DNA of 64,000 nt from positions 1,922,001 through 1,986,000 of the forward strand of contig NZ_CP016282.1 of NCBI RefSeq assembly GCF_001679725.1. Reading direction: 5' to 3'. The number at the start of each line of letters is the position of its first letter. Position 1 is the stretch's first letter. Source of the DNA: Cryobacterium arcticum. Its GTDB lineage: Bacteria; Actinomycetota; Actinomycetes; Actinomycetales; Microbacteriaceae. This document shows, in pieces, positions 36,701-45,558 of the stretch. The notes below the pieces were generated by a model. That model did no database searches. It saw only the letters and a list, made by a program, of their open reading frames with translations, and was not told the DNA's origin. The position numbers and the translations under genes were made by a program.

Positions 36701-37472
36701 CCGCGGGTCCTTCCTCGGGCCGCCCGGCCCGCGCATCCTCGCGCACCGCGGGCTGAGCACCGACGCCCCGGAGAACACCCTCCTGGCCTTCCTCCAGGCG
36801 TTGAGCCACGGGGCCACGCATCTCGAGGCCGATGTGCATGCCAGCAAGGACGGCGTGGCGGTGATCAGCCACGACCCCACCCTCGCGCTGGACGGCACGG
36901 CGGTGAACACCCTGACCATGGCCGAACTCGGCCGGATCGACCTGGGCCAGGGGCAGGCCTACTGTTCCCTCGCCGACGCTTTGGCCGCCTTCCCCGAGGC
37001 GCGCTTCAATATCGACATCAAATCGGCCGATGCCGTGCTCCCGACGGTCCGGGCCATCCGCACGGCTGCGGCGGCCGGGCGCGTGCTGCTCACCTCGTTT
37101 TCCGAAACCCGGCGACGTCGGGCGCTCAGGGCCGTTCCCGGCGCGGCGACCTCGGCGTCGGCCCCCGGTGTCGCCGCGGTGGTTGCCGTGCTCGCCGTGC
37201 GTCAGCACTGGGTGCTGCCTTGGTTGTTGCGGGGCGTGAATGCCATCCAGGTACCGGAGCGCGCCGGCCGGCTGCGCATCGTCACCCCGCGCCTCATCCA
37301 GAGAATGCATGCAATCGGCGTGGAGGTGCACGTGTGGACGGTGAACGACCCGGGCCGGATGGCTGTGCTGCTCCGAATGGGCGTCGACGGCCTGGTCACC
37401 GACCGGTGCGACCTGGCCGCGCAGGTCGTGGATTCGCACGGCCCCTTCCCTCGGCCGCGGGCCGGTTTCTGA
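36690..37472 (+). CDS. Glycerophosphodiester phosphodiesterase
   Basis: A cytosolic TIM-barrel enzyme of about 260 residues that hydrolyses glycerophosphodiesters to glycerol 3-phosphate and an alcohol. The signature is ILAHRGLSTDAPENTLLAF (His and Glu), LEADVHASKDGVAVISHDPTL (metal ligands and catalytic His), then FNIDIKS, and near the end VHVWTVNDPGRMAVLLRMGVDG. GTG 36690 overlaps the SPFH gene by 11 bases, and an upstream in-frame start at 36651 would overlap far more. No signal peptide is present. Confidence 0.9.
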   Translation: MRADRGSFLGPPGPRILAHRGLSTDAPENTLLAFLQALSHGATHLEADVHASKDGVAVISHDPTLALDGTAVNTLTMAELGRIDLGQGQAYCSLADALAAFPEARFNIDIKSADAVLPTVRAIRTAAAAGRVLLTSFSETRRRRALRAVPGAATSASAPGVAAVVAVLAVRQHWVLPWLLRGVNAIQVPERAGRLRIVTPRLIQRMHAIGVEVHVWTVNDPGRMAVLLRMGVDGLVTDRCDLAAQVVDSHGPFPRPRAGF

Positions 37473-37561
37473 GAGATCACCGCCAAGAGCGCTATAACGG
37501 AAAGATAACGTCCAGCTTGATGGTTTACAACTAGGAATGCATCGCGAGAGGAGACCACACG

Positions 37562-37924
37562 ATGGCAGATCGTAGTTTGCGTGGCATGAGGTTGGGTTCA
37601 CAGAGCCTGCAGAGCGAAGAGGGCGTGACCTTTTCACCACGAGTGAGTCACACGTATTTGTGTGCAACGTGCGGACGCGAGACGGTGATGATTTTCTCCG
37701 CCGAGGCCGAAGCGCCCGACGAATGGGAGTGCCGTTTCTGCTCCCAGACCGCCACCCGGCTGGTCGATTCGAAGCCCGTCATCGTCGACCACTCCGACGA
37801 GAAGATCGCCCGCACCCACTGGGACATGCTCCTGGAGCGTCGGACCCGCGCGGAGCTCGAAGAGCTCCTCGAGGAACGACTGACGGTGCTCCGTCAGCGT
37901 CGGGGCCAGAAGGTCGGCGCGTAG
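37562..37924 (+). CDS. rbpA: RNA polymerase-binding protein RbpA
   Basis: An actinobacterial transcription activator of 120 residues that binds the primary sigma factor and RNA polymerase and stabilises the open complex. The zinc-binding core has Cys34, Cys37, Cys57 and Cys60 (YLCATCGR and WECRFC). The C-terminal sigma-interaction domain is HWDMLLERRTRAELEELLEE (about 81-100). The N-terminal MADRSLRGMRLGSQSL is highly conserved. A GAGAGGAG site precedes the ATG. Its partner SigA is encoded at 4530-5864 in this window. Confidence 0.97.
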   Translation: MADRSLRGMRLGSQSLQSEEGVTFSPRVSHTYLCATCGRETVMIFSAEAEAPDEWECRFCSQTATRLVDSKPVIVDHSDEKIARTHWDMLLERRTRAELEELLEERLTVLRQRRGQKVGA

Positions 37925-37972
37925 CCCAACGCGCGGGCCGTACGGTCCGCGCACATTTCCACATCAGCCCTG

Positions 37973-37996
37973 CGGCGCCGGTTAACCCCGGCGCCG
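37973..37996. terminator. Hairpin between rbpA and lnt
   Basis: CGGCGCCGG (37973-37981) and CCGGCGCCG (37988-37996) form a 9-bp stem whose loop contains the lnt stop codon. A second, imperfect stem (GCGCGGGCC with GGTCCGCGC, 37931-37952) lies closer to rbpA. Confidence 0.65.
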
Positions 37997-39565
37997 TTTG
38001 CGTACCCGCGCGCGGTCGGGCATCGCACGTTCGCCCTCGGGCGCCGACGCCCACCGGCCAGCGATCAGGCAGAACAGCAGCCCCGCCAGGCCCAGCCCGG
38101 AGACGAACCACTCGATCGGCCGGCCCGCCGACATCGCCGGGGTGTTGGTGGTGCTCAGCGGAACCGTCTGCACCATGGCACCGGGTTCCCAGGTCGGCAG
38201 GCTGGCGAGGGTCTTGCCGTCGGGAGTCATGATCGCGCTCGTGCCCACGGTCGAGATGTTCACGACGGTCCGGCCGGCCTCGATGGCGCGGAGCCTGGCG
38301 ATCGCGAGCTGTTGCACGGACTCGTCGGTGCGGCCGAAGTCGGCGTTGTTGGTCTGGGCGAGGATGACCTCGGCCTTGTTGTCGATCATCTCGTGCACGA
38401 GCTGATCGTCGGCGATGTCGAAGCAGATGGCGATGCCGGCCAGGATGCCGTCGACGTCGAAAACGTTGTCCCGCGTGCCGATCTCGTAGTCACGCGAGAC
38501 GAGGTCGATCAGGTCGGGCGCGAACGGCCGCCAGAAGGCCCGGTCCGGCATGTATTCGGCGAACGGGACCGGGTGCACCTTGTCGTACATGTCCACGGCG
38601 CCTTCCCCCGCCTTCCAGAGCAGCGAGGTGTTGTAGTATTTGCCGTCGCGGAGGGTGATGGTTCCGGCGATGAGCGGCGCGTCCATTGCCCGGCTGATGT
38701 AATCGGCCACCCGGGCCGAATCGGTCGAGCGCAGCGGGTCCACGTCGATGCCGTTCTCCGGCCACACGACGAAGTCCACCGGCTCGCCGACGAGGGGCAA
38801 CGTGGCGGACACGTGGTCGGAGAGGATCTGGCCCGGCGCGTTCTGGGCGAACAGTCCGGCATCCGACGCTCCCTGCACGGCGGCGATCCGGGCGGTGCCG
38901 CTCTGCAGCGTGGGCCAGGCCGGGAAGACGAGCAGCAGGGCGACGGCGGCCACCGCGATGGCGGCACGGCCATCGACACGCAGGGCAGGCTCCCGGCAGA
39001 GCTGCACAACCAGGGCGCTGAGCCAGACCATCACGAAAGACAGCCCGGACATGCCCACCCAGGCGACGAGGACGTTGAACGGGCTCTCCGATTGGGACAT
39101 GGCCACACGGCCCCAGGAGAAGCCTCCGTACGGCCAGACCGCGGAGATTGCCTCCCTGGCGGTCCACAGGCCGGCCACGATGACCGGGATGACGCCGATC
39201 CGGCCCGCGAGGCTCGGCCAGACTCGGGGGCCGACGGTGAGGACCACGGCGGTGAGAGCGAGTCCGACGGCGAAGAAGATCGACTCGAGTCCGGCCAGGG
39301 CCAGCCACGGAACCGGTCCGAGGTAGAGGGTGAGCCAGCTGATGTGGATGAGCCAGAACGACAGCCCGGCCACCAGTCCCACCAGGAGACCGGTCCACGG
39401 ACCGCGGCCGATCAGGGCCAGCAGCATCAGGGCCACCCCCACGGGTGCCAGGATCCACCACGACCGGTCGGGGAAGCCGGCGTCGAGAATCGCCCCGGCC
39501 CCGGCGGCGAGCAGGATGGCCGCCCAGAGCGGCAGGCCGGCGGCGCGGGGAATGTCCGTCTTCAC
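37982..39565 (-). CDS. lnt: Apolipoprotein N-acyltransferase
   Basis: Membrane enzyme that adds the third acyl chain to lipoproteins, 527 residues. Six to seven N-terminal helices span about 10-205. A nitrilase-like domain (about 225-475) has the Glu-Lys-Cys triad: FVVWPENGIDV, MYDKVHPVPFAEYMP and AGIAICFDIADD. A last helix sits near 490-510, with a basic tail. GTG 39565 has a TAGGCT box 6 bases upstream, so it may be leaderless. Substrates are present in this window: CtaC, the FKBP lipoprotein and the sugar-binding protein. Confidence 0.93.
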   Translation of the reverse strand: MKTDIPRAAGLPLWAAILLAAGAGAILDAGFPDRSWWILAPVGVALMLLALIGRGPWTGLLVGLVAGLSFWLIHISWLTLYLGPVPWLALAGLESIFFAVGLALTAVVLTVGPRVWPSLAGRIGVIPVIVAGLWTAREAISAVWPYGGFSWGRVAMSQSESPFNVLVAWVGMSGLSFVMVWLSALVVQLCREPALRVDGRAAIAVAAVALLLVFPAWPTLQSGTARIAAVQGASDAGLFAQNAPGQILSDHVSATLPLVGEPVDFVVWPENGIDVDPLRSTDSARVADYISRAMDAPLIAGTITLRDGKYYNTSLLWKAGEGAVDMYDKVHPVPFAEYMPDRAFWRPFAPDLIDLVSRDYEIGTRDNVFDVDGILAGIAICFDIADDQLVHEMIDNKAEVILAQTNNADFGRTDESVQQLAIARLRAIEAGRTVVNISTVGTSAIMTPDGKTLASLPTWEPGAMVQTVPLSTTNTPAMSAGRPIEWFVSGLGLAGLLFCLIAGRWASAPEGERAMPDRARVRKRRRG

Positions 39566-39574
39566 CTCAACAGC

Positions 39575-42025
39575 CTAGGCGACCGACGAATACGCGACGA
39601 TTCCACGGCGGATGGAGTCCATCGCCACGCGCGCGGTACGGCCGACCTGTCCGTCAGCGACGACGGACAGCTGGTCGAGGAGGTCGATGGTCTGCTTGGT
39701 CCAGCGCACGAAGTCCCCCGCGGCCATCTCGGCTTCCTCCAGCACCAGGCCGAGAGAGTCTCCCCTGGCCCACTTCCACATGGCCAGGCTCAGGCCGGCG
39801 GCCAGCGGGTTGCTGCCGGGGAGCTTGTGGTCACGTTCGAGGTCGTCCAGCTGGCTCCACAGGATCTGCGTCGCGTCCAGGGCAGGCCGGAACGGCCCCT
39901 TGGGCAGGAAACGTTCGTCTGTCATGCCCTCTTCGCGGCGCGGTTCGAAGACCAGGGCACAGGCCATCGCGGCCAGGCTGGGCGCGTCCAGGGAATTCCA
40001 CAGGCCGCGGCGCAGGGATTCGGCCACGAGCAGGTCGCGGTCCGCGTAGATCCGGCGCAGGATACGGCCGCTCTCGCTGAGAGTCACCGCACGGCCCTCC
40101 CCCGGCACCAGGTAGCCGAAGCCGAGCAGCACGTCGGTGACGCGGTCGAAGATGCGGGCGACGGCACCGGTACGAGCGGTGATCTGACTTGTCAGAGCCT
40201 CGGTCTCCCGCGTGAGCTTCCACCAGCGCTGGGCCCACCGGGCGTGCGCCTCCCGGTCGGGACAGCTGTGGCACGGGTGCGCACGCATCCGGGTGCGGAG
40301 GGCCGCCAGCTCTTTCTGGCGCCGGTCCCGACCGCGAGCGTGGGAATCGGCGGCGGCATTCTCCCGCTCCAGGTCGGACAACCGCCGGCGGATGCCCGTG
40401 TACTCGGCGAAGTCGCCGAGGTGGCAGGTCATCGACGCTGCGTAGCCGTCGAGAGAGCTCTGCTGGGCGCGAACCCGTCGGGCCAGATCGACGACGGCGC
40501 GGTCGGCCTGGAACTGGGCGAAGGAGGACTCGAGAACCTCGCGGGTGTGTTCCCGGCCGAACTGGTCGATCAGGTTGACGGCCATGTTGTAGGTGGGTTT
40601 GAAGCTGGAGTTCAGCGGGTAGGTGCGCCGTGAGGCCAACGACGCGACGGCCTGCGGGTCGAGTCCCTGCTGCCACTGGATGACCGCGTGGCCCTCCACG
40701 TCGATGCCGCGACGCCCGGCGCGGCCGGTGAGCTGGGTGTATTCGCCGGGGGTGATGGGCACACGGGCCTCCCCGTTGAACTTCTCCAACTTGTCCAGGA
40801 CCACGGTGCGGGCCGGCATGTTGATGCCAAGGGCCAGAGTTTCGGTGGCGAAGACCGCCTTGACCAGCTTCTTCTGGAAGAGTTCTTCGACGACCTCCTT
40901 GAACGCGGGCAGCATGCCCGCGTGGTGCGCGGCGACGCCGCGTTCAAGCCCGTCCAACCACTCCCAATAGCCGAGCACCGCGAGATCCTCGTCCAGCAGG
41001 GTACGGCAGCGTTCGTCCACGAGCTGCCGGATCTCGTCACGCTCGGCCGTGTCGGTGAGCCGGACCCCGGCCCGCAGGACCTGGCGCACCGCCTGATCGC
41101 AGCCCACCCGGGAGAAGATGAAGAAGATCGCCGGCAGGAGGTGCTTGCCCTCGAGCAGTCGCACGATCTCGGCACGGTCCATCCGGCCGGACTCGGCCGC
41201 GGCGCGCTGGTGGTGGAACCGGTCCCGGCTCGAGCCGCGCCCACGCCCGCGGCCGCCGGAGCGGTCGAGAACCGGCCGGCCGCCGGACTGGGCCAGGCGC
41301 ACGAGCTCGGGGTTCACCCGGTGGGTGGCGGCCAGGCCGGAGGAGTCGAACAGGTCGAGCATCTTGCTCTTGACCAGCACATGCTGGTCGAGGGGTACCG
41401 GACGTTCCTCGGAGACGATCACGTCGGTGTCACCCCGCACGGCCTGCAGCCAGTCGCCGAATTCCTCGGCGTTGGACACCGTCGCGCTCAGCGACACCAT
41501 CCGTACGCTCTGCGGCAAGTGGATGATGACCTCTTCCCAGACCGCACCGCGAAAACGGTCGGCGAGATAGTGCACCTCGTCCATGATCACGAAGGCCAGA
41601 TTGCTGAGCAGGTCGGAATCCGCGTACAGCATGTTGCGGAGCACCTCTGTGGTCATCACCACGATGCGGGCACCGGCGTTCACATTGGTGTCCCCGGTGA
41701 GCAGACCCACCTGGTCTGCGCCGTACTCGGCGACGAGTTCCTGGAACTTCTGGTTGCTCAGCGCCTTCATCGGGGCGGTGTAGAAGACCTTGGCGGTCGG
41801 CTGCTGCATGGCCAGGAAGATCGCGAATTCGGCTACGACGGTCTTGCCGGCCCCGGTGGGAGCGGCCACGAGCACGCTGTTTCCGGCTTCGAGCGATGCT
41901 CCGGCGGCGAGTTGGAACGAGTCCAGGTCGAACCTCAGGCCCCGCCGGAAGGCTTCCAGTTTGGGCGTCTGGGCGCGGAGGCGGGCTGCGGTGTACCGGT
42001 CGGCCGGTGACTGTAGGTCTGTCAT
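39575..42025 (-). CDS. helY: Ski2-like DEAD/DEAH-box RNA helicase HelY
   Basis: A superfamily 2 helicase of 816 residues, the actinobacterial HelY type thought to act on RNA. Walker A APTGAGKT is at about 55-62, the DEVH box is in FVIMDEVHYLADRFRG, and SLSATVSNAEEFGDWL is motif III. GINMPARTVVLDKLEKF, and QLTGRAGRRGIDVEGHAV with the arginine finger, form motifs V and VI. A Ski2-type insertion and a helical C-terminus follow. It starts 8 bases after the tatC stop, so it belongs to the pafBC-tatAC transcript or its end. Confidence 0.93.
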   Translation of the reverse strand: MTDLQSPADRYTAARLRAQTPKLEAFRRGLRFDLDSFQLAAGASLEAGNSVLVAAPTGAGKTVVAEFAIFLAMQQPTAKVFYTAPMKALSNQKFQELVAEYGADQVGLLTGDTNVNAGARIVVMTTEVLRNMLYADSDLLSNLAFVIMDEVHYLADRFRGAVWEEVIIHLPQSVRMVSLSATVSNAEEFGDWLQAVRGDTDVIVSEERPVPLDQHVLVKSKMLDLFDSSGLAATHRVNPELVRLAQSGGRPVLDRSGGRGRGRGSSRDRFHHQRAAAESGRMDRAEIVRLLEGKHLLPAIFFIFSRVGCDQAVRQVLRAGVRLTDTAERDEIRQLVDERCRTLLDEDLAVLGYWEWLDGLERGVAAHHAGMLPAFKEVVEELFQKKLVKAVFATETLALGINMPARTVVLDKLEKFNGEARVPITPGEYTQLTGRAGRRGIDVEGHAVIQWQQGLDPQAVASLASRRTYPLNSSFKPTYNMAVNLIDQFGREHTREVLESSFAQFQADRAVVDLARRVRAQQSSLDGYAASMTCHLGDFAEYTGIRRRLSDLERENAAADSHARGRDRRQKELAALRTRMRAHPCHSCPDREAHARWAQRWWKLTRETEALTSQITARTGAVARIFDRVTDVLLGFGYLVPGEGRAVTLSESGRILRRIYADRDLLVAESLRRGLWNSLDAPSLAAMACALVFEPRREEGMTDERFLPKGPFRPALDATQILWSQLDDLERDHKLPGSNPLAAGLSLAMWKWARGDSLGLVLEEAEMAAGDFVRWTKQTIDLLDQLSVVADGQVGRTARVAMDSIRRGIVAYSSVA

Positions 42026-42033
42026 GTGGTGCG

Positions 42034-42828
42034 CTAGCGCGCCAACTCCCGTTCGAGGGCCAGGGCGCGCCGGTCGGCACGCCGGTCGTGCAGGACGGCG
42101 ATGCCGTATGCCGAGAAATACAGCACGATCATCGGAACCGCGAGCATGAACATCGAGATGACGTCGGCCGCCGGGGTCGCGATGGCGGTGAAGAGGATGA
42201 TCACGAGCACCGCGACCCGCCAGGACTTGATGATCGACTGCGCACTGATCACCCCGGCGAAGTTCAGCAACACCACGAAGACCGGCAGGACGAACGCGAT
42301 CCCGATCGCGACCATGAGCTTGAGCGTGAAGTCCAGGTAGTTCTGGGCGTTGATGAACGCGGCATCCTCCGGGGGCGCGAAGCTCGTCATGAGCCCGACG
42401 ATCTGGGGCAAGACATACCAGCCGGCCGCACAGCCGGCGATGAACAGGGGCACGGCCGTGAGCACGAAACCGTAGACGTACTTCTTCTCACCCCGGGTCA
42501 GACCCGGCATCAGGAACGCGAAGATCTGGTAGAGCCAGATCGGGCTCGAGACGACGAGACCGACGTAGAAGGCGATTTTCAACCGCAGGTCGAACGCCGA
42601 CGTGATGTCGGGGTAGTTGATCTGCGCGTTGCGGTTCTGGGCCTCGATGATGGCGTAGATCGGCTGGCGCAGGGCATCCCAGACGCCCTCGGAGAGCATC
42701 CACCCGATGACACCACCGATGACGATGCCCGCGGCGGCCCGGAACAGGCGCTTGCGAAGCTCGAGCAGGTGCTGCCCGAGCGACATCGTGCCGCCGCGCT
42801 TCGCACGCTTCGTGGTGCGTACGGCCAC
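42034..42828 (-). CDS. tatC: Sec-independent protein translocase TatC
   Basis: Receptor subunit for twin-arginine signal peptides, 264 residues, six transmembrane helices. The conserved N-terminus is MSLGQHLLELRKRLFRAAAG. The family's Glu-containing loop and FLMPGLTRGEKKYVYGFV (about 93-110) are present. The C-terminus is charged. It follows tatA by 4 bases. Confidence 0.95.
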   Translation of the reverse strand: MAVRTTKRAKRGGTMSLGQHLLELRKRLFRAAAGIVIGGVIGWMLSEGVWDALRQPIYAIIEAQNRNAQINYPDITSAFDLRLKIAFYVGLVVSSPIWLYQIFAFLMPGLTRGEKKYVYGFVLTAVPLFIAGCAAGWYVLPQIVGLMTSFAPPEDAAFINAQNYLDFTLKLMVAIGIAFVLPVFVVLLNFAGVISAQSIIKSWRVAVLVIILFTAIATPAADVISMFMLAVPMIVLYFSAYGIAVLHDRRADRRALALERELAR

Positions 42829-42832
42829 CGGA

Positions 42833-43075
42833 CTACGGCTTCGTCTGGTCGCCCGGGCCGACGGGCCGTGTCGTGCCGTCCACGGACTCGGGACGTGCCG
42901 GAGCGGCGGCCGGGTCGGCGGGCTCGTCGACGGTGTCGCTCTTGATCTCGTTCTTGAAGATCTTCATCGACTGGCCCAGGCTGCGTGCCAGGCCGGGGAG
43001 TTTGGGCGCACCGAACAACAGCAGGATGACGACGAGGATGATCAGGAAGTGCCATCCGGTCAGATTGCTCAACAT
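42833..43075 (-). CDS. tatA: Twin-arginine translocase subunit TatA
   Basis: An 80-residue pore-forming subunit. One N-terminal helix (about 5-22, WHFLIILVVILLLFGAPKLP) is followed by the amphipathic helix GLARSLGQSMKIFKNEI and an unstructured acidic tail. FGAPKLP is the hinge motif. It overlaps the preceding small membrane-protein gene by 7 bases. Confidence 0.94.
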   Translation of the reverse strand: MLSNLTGWHFLIILVVILLLFGAPKLPGLARSLGQSMKIFKNEIKSDTVDEPADPAAAPARPESVDGTTRPVGPGDQTKP

Positions 43076-43413
43076 GGGGGTCGATCCTCTGGCTTGTAGG
43101 GAGTGTGTTGCAGTAGTTTACCCCGGCTGACTGAGAGATCCCGCCGCTGGGCGCGGCGGAGGACCCGCTCGATCCTGGCCTGTTCGCGGGCCAGACTGAG
43201 TTCTCTGCGGTCCTGGAACACGGCCGGATGGAAAGCCGCCCGCGGCGGCATCGTATCCAGGTCGAGTGCGGCCACCTGATCGCCGAGGTCCTCGAGAGCG
43301 CCGAGGGTTCCCATGAGCTTGCGGAACAGGCGCACGGCGAACCAGGCGAGCATGCCGAGCAGGGCGAGCGCCAGAACGGTCCAGATGAGGATCCACGCCC
43401 ACACCGGGATCAC
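43069..43413 (-). CDS. Small single-pass membrane protein between pafC and tatA
   Basis: A 114-residue protein that I cannot name. A transmembrane helix spans about 4-30 (WAWILIWTVLALALLGMLAW). The cytosolic part is charged and helical, with repeated Arg residues (REQARIERVLRRAQRRDLS). GTG 43413 overlaps the pafC stop and its end overlaps tatA, so it is firmly inside the operon. A comparable small membrane protein at this position is plausible in relatives, but I have no family name for it. Confidence 0.75.
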   Translation of the reverse strand: MIPVWAWILIWTVLALALLGMLAWFAVRLFRKLMGTLGALEDLGDQVAALDLDTMPPRAAFHPAVFQDRRELSLAREQARIERVLRRAQRRDLSVSRGKLLQHTPYKPEDRPPC

Positions 43414-44444
43414 GCGTGGCTCCCGTCCGTCACCGGGACCTCCGACGAGGACTCGGCCTCATAGCGGGCCACGCCGGCGGCGGCCCAGTCGGCCACGGTC
43501 TGCCGGGCGGCCCCAGGGTCGACCACCCGGACGACGCCGGCCAGGCCCGCGGCCAGGCGTTTGAGGCCGTGGTAATGCGACACCCGAAGCTGCACCGTGC
43601 TGAGGGCGTCCGCCGCCGCCGCGCCGGTGGGTCCGGCGCCGGTGGGCACGGGGCCGTAGTCCGCCAGCAGGCCGACCGCGGAGGCGGGCAGCTCGATCGT
43701 GACGGTGAGGTCGTCCGCGGATCCCTGGAAGAGCGCGTCGGGCAGCAGCACGGACTCGTCGTGCGGCAAGGCGGGCACGTCGGTGGAGCGCAGCCGGCTC
43801 ATCCGGTCCAGCCGGAAAGTGCGCATCGCCTCCCTGAGGTGGCACCAGCCGCGCAGGTACCAGTCGTTGTCGACGGATTCGATCCGCAGCGGGTCGACGC
43901 AGCGGTGCTCGGCGGTGCCGCGGGCATTGAGGTAGTCGAACTCCACCTGGGTGCCCGCGCGCACGGCGGCCTGGATGACGGAGATGGCCACATCCGAGTC
44001 GGTGCGGGAGACCGCGAGTTGGCTGGGAGCGCCGGTCGAGGACCGGGTGAGCTTGGCCATCAGCGTGGCTATGGCGTCGCGGTCGCCGTTCTCGGGCAGG
44101 GCGGAGAGATACTGCAGCCCGGCGATGAGCGCAGCGGCTTCGCGGGCCGAGAAGCGGGGTGAGTCGTCGATCGCGACGAGGTGGGTGAGAACGATGTTGT
44201 CGTTGTTCTCGAACTCGTCCCACTGGATGTCGAAGAGGTCGCCGTGCAGGTACTGCCGGGTCTCCCCCGGTACTCCGGACATGGCGATGAGGTTGACCGC
44301 GTCGCGCACCCGCTGGGGCGAGACACCGAAATGCTCGGCCACGGCGCCGACGCTCACCCGGTCGTGGTCCATCAGGAACGGGACGAGGGAGAGCAGGAAG
44401 GTGAGCTTGTCGGTGGCGCCGAAGGCGGCGGGCTTGGCTGTCAT
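43410..44444 (-). CDS. pafC: WYL-domain transcriptional regulator PafC
   Basis: A 344-residue partner of PafB. In mycobacteria PafBC is the activator of the main, LexA/RecA-independent DNA damage response. A winged helix-turn-helix occupies about 10-70 (DRVSVGAVAEHFGVSPQRVR). A WYL domain follows (about 140-225) with the WYLRGWCHLREAMRTFRLDRM motif, and a WCX domain closes the protein. It overlaps pafB by ATGA at 44441-44444. Confidence 0.93.
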   Translation of the reverse strand: MTAKPAAFGATDKLTFLLSLVPFLMDHDRVSVGAVAEHFGVSPQRVRDAVNLIAMSGVPGETRQYLHGDLFDIQWDEFENNDNIVLTHLVAIDDSPRFSAREAAALIAGLQYLSALPENGDRDAIATLMAKLTRSSTGAPSQLAVSRTDSDVAISVIQAAVRAGTQVEFDYLNARGTAEHRCVDPLRIESVDNDWYLRGWCHLREAMRTFRLDRMSRLRSTDVPALPHDESVLLPDALFQGSADDLTVTIELPASAVGLLADYGPVPTGAGPTGAAAADALSTVQLRVSHYHGLKRLAAGLAGVVRVVDPGAARQTVADWAAAGVARYEAESSSEVPVTDGSHA

Positions 44445-45475
44445 CGGTCCATATCCTCTTCGGCCTGCGGTGCCGGCGTGTGAGCGTCCCGCACGTGCCG
44501 CAGCCGCGACACCACGGCGTCGCGCAGGGCGGACGGGTTGAGCACGAGAACCTCGGGGCCGTAGCCGGCCAGCTCGTCGGCCAGGATGTTCAGGTCGGTG
44601 TAGTGCAGCTCGACATCGCCCGCTGCCGGTCCGGGGGTGCCGCGTTTGCTCAACCGCACGGCCGCATCCGATCCCGGTTCGACCGTGATCAGGGCAACCT
44701 GGGCGCGCCACAGGGTGTCAAGCTCGGCGAGGGCCCGCTGGCCCTGGTCGTCTGCCGCCGGAGGGCCCGCGATGGTGCCGGGAACCGTGACGACGGGTCC
44801 CACGATCCGGGACAGCAGGAAGGTGCGAGTCGCCCCCGCATCCTGGTCGGCACCGTACAGGTGCCATCGGCCTTCGTGCAGCACCACGGCCAGCGGCGCG
44901 ATGACCCGACGGCGCGGAGCGCTCTCACCGGGCTTGAGGTACTGGAAGGCCACGACCTGACCGCGGTCCATGGCCTTGCTGAGCGGCTCGAACGACGCCT
45001 CCCTGGCGCGCAGGGAAGGGGCATAGCCGATGACGGGATCGGTGGAATCGATCCCCAGGGAGTTGAGCTTGGTCAGCGCGCGGCGGGATTCGGCCGAGAG
45101 CGACCCTTCGCGCCAGACCGTGGCGGCGAGCTTGAGCAGCATGATCTCGTCGGGTGAGAAGGAGATGTCGGCGGGCAGGTCGTAGAGGCCCTTGGGGATG
45201 CGGTAGCGCAGGTGGTGGTTGCTGCCCGGGTCGTCCGGCGATTCGATGGTCTCGAGCGGGATGCCCAGTTCGCGGATGTCGTCCTTGTCGCGCTCGAACT
45301 GGCGCTCCAGGCTCGCATTGTCGCCGCCGACCTGGAACCGTTGCCGGTATCCCTGCACGGTCGAGAGGATTTCGGCCTTGGTCAGGCCGATCTGGGTGGC
45401 GATGAGCGCAAGGACCAGACTGAAGAGGCGTTCCTCGACAGTGACGGGATGCTGCTTTTCTGGGGTGGGCGACAC
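44441..45475 (-). CDS. pafB: WYL-domain transcriptional regulator PafB
   Basis: A 344-residue first half of the PafBC regulator. The N-terminal winged helix includes QIGLTKAEILSTVQGYRQRF. The WYL domain is seen as VVLHEGRWHLYGADQDAGATRTFLLSR, in which WHLYG replaces the strict WYL triad. GTG 45475 is the start because a TAGAAT box ends 7 bases before it; longer in-frame readings would run into the fkbP gene. It heads pafB-pafC-small membrane protein-tatA-tatC-helY. Confidence 0.92.
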   Translation of the reverse strand: MSPTPEKQHPVTVEERLFSLVLALIATQIGLTKAEILSTVQGYRQRFQVGGDNASLERQFERDKDDIRELGIPLETIESPDDPGSNHHLRYRIPKGLYDLPADISFSPDEIMLLKLAATVWREGSLSAESRRALTKLNSLGIDSTDPVIGYAPSLRAREASFEPLSKAMDRGQVVAFQYLKPGESAPRRRVIAPLAVVLHEGRWHLYGADQDAGATRTFLLSRIVGPVVTVPGTIAGPPAADDQGQRALAELDTLWRAQVALITVEPGSDAAVRLSKRGTPGPAAGDVELHYTDLNILADELAGYGPEVLVLNPSALRDAVVSRLRHVRDAHTPAPQAEEDMDR

Positions 45476-45482
45476 GTACGCG

Positions 45483-45488
45483 ATTCTA
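45483..45488 (-). promoter_or_regulatory. -10 box of the pafBC-tatAC operon
   Basis: TAGAAT on the minus strand, 7 bases before the pafB GTG, with no ribosome site. It suggests an independent leaderless promoter for pafB despite the fkbP gene upstream. Confidence 0.6.
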
Positions 45489-45504
45489 TCGGTGGTGCGC
45501 GTTA

Positions 45505-45542
45505 CGGCCTGCCCCGCTCGACGTGTCGAGCGGGGCAGGCCG
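45505..45542 (-). terminator. 18-bp perfect hairpin between fkbP and pafB
   Basis: Arms 45505-45522 and 45525-45542 are perfect complements with a 2-base loop. It lies 16 bases after the fkbP stop and just upstream of the pafB promoter. No U-run follows, so it may rely on stem strength alone. Confidence 0.75.
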
Positions 45543-45558
45543 GTTCCGGACAGCGAGA

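Noticed and set aside
38312..40633. A 773-codon open frame on the plus strand
   Set aside because: It covers lnt and helY in antisense; both have complete active-site motifs. It is a composition artefact.
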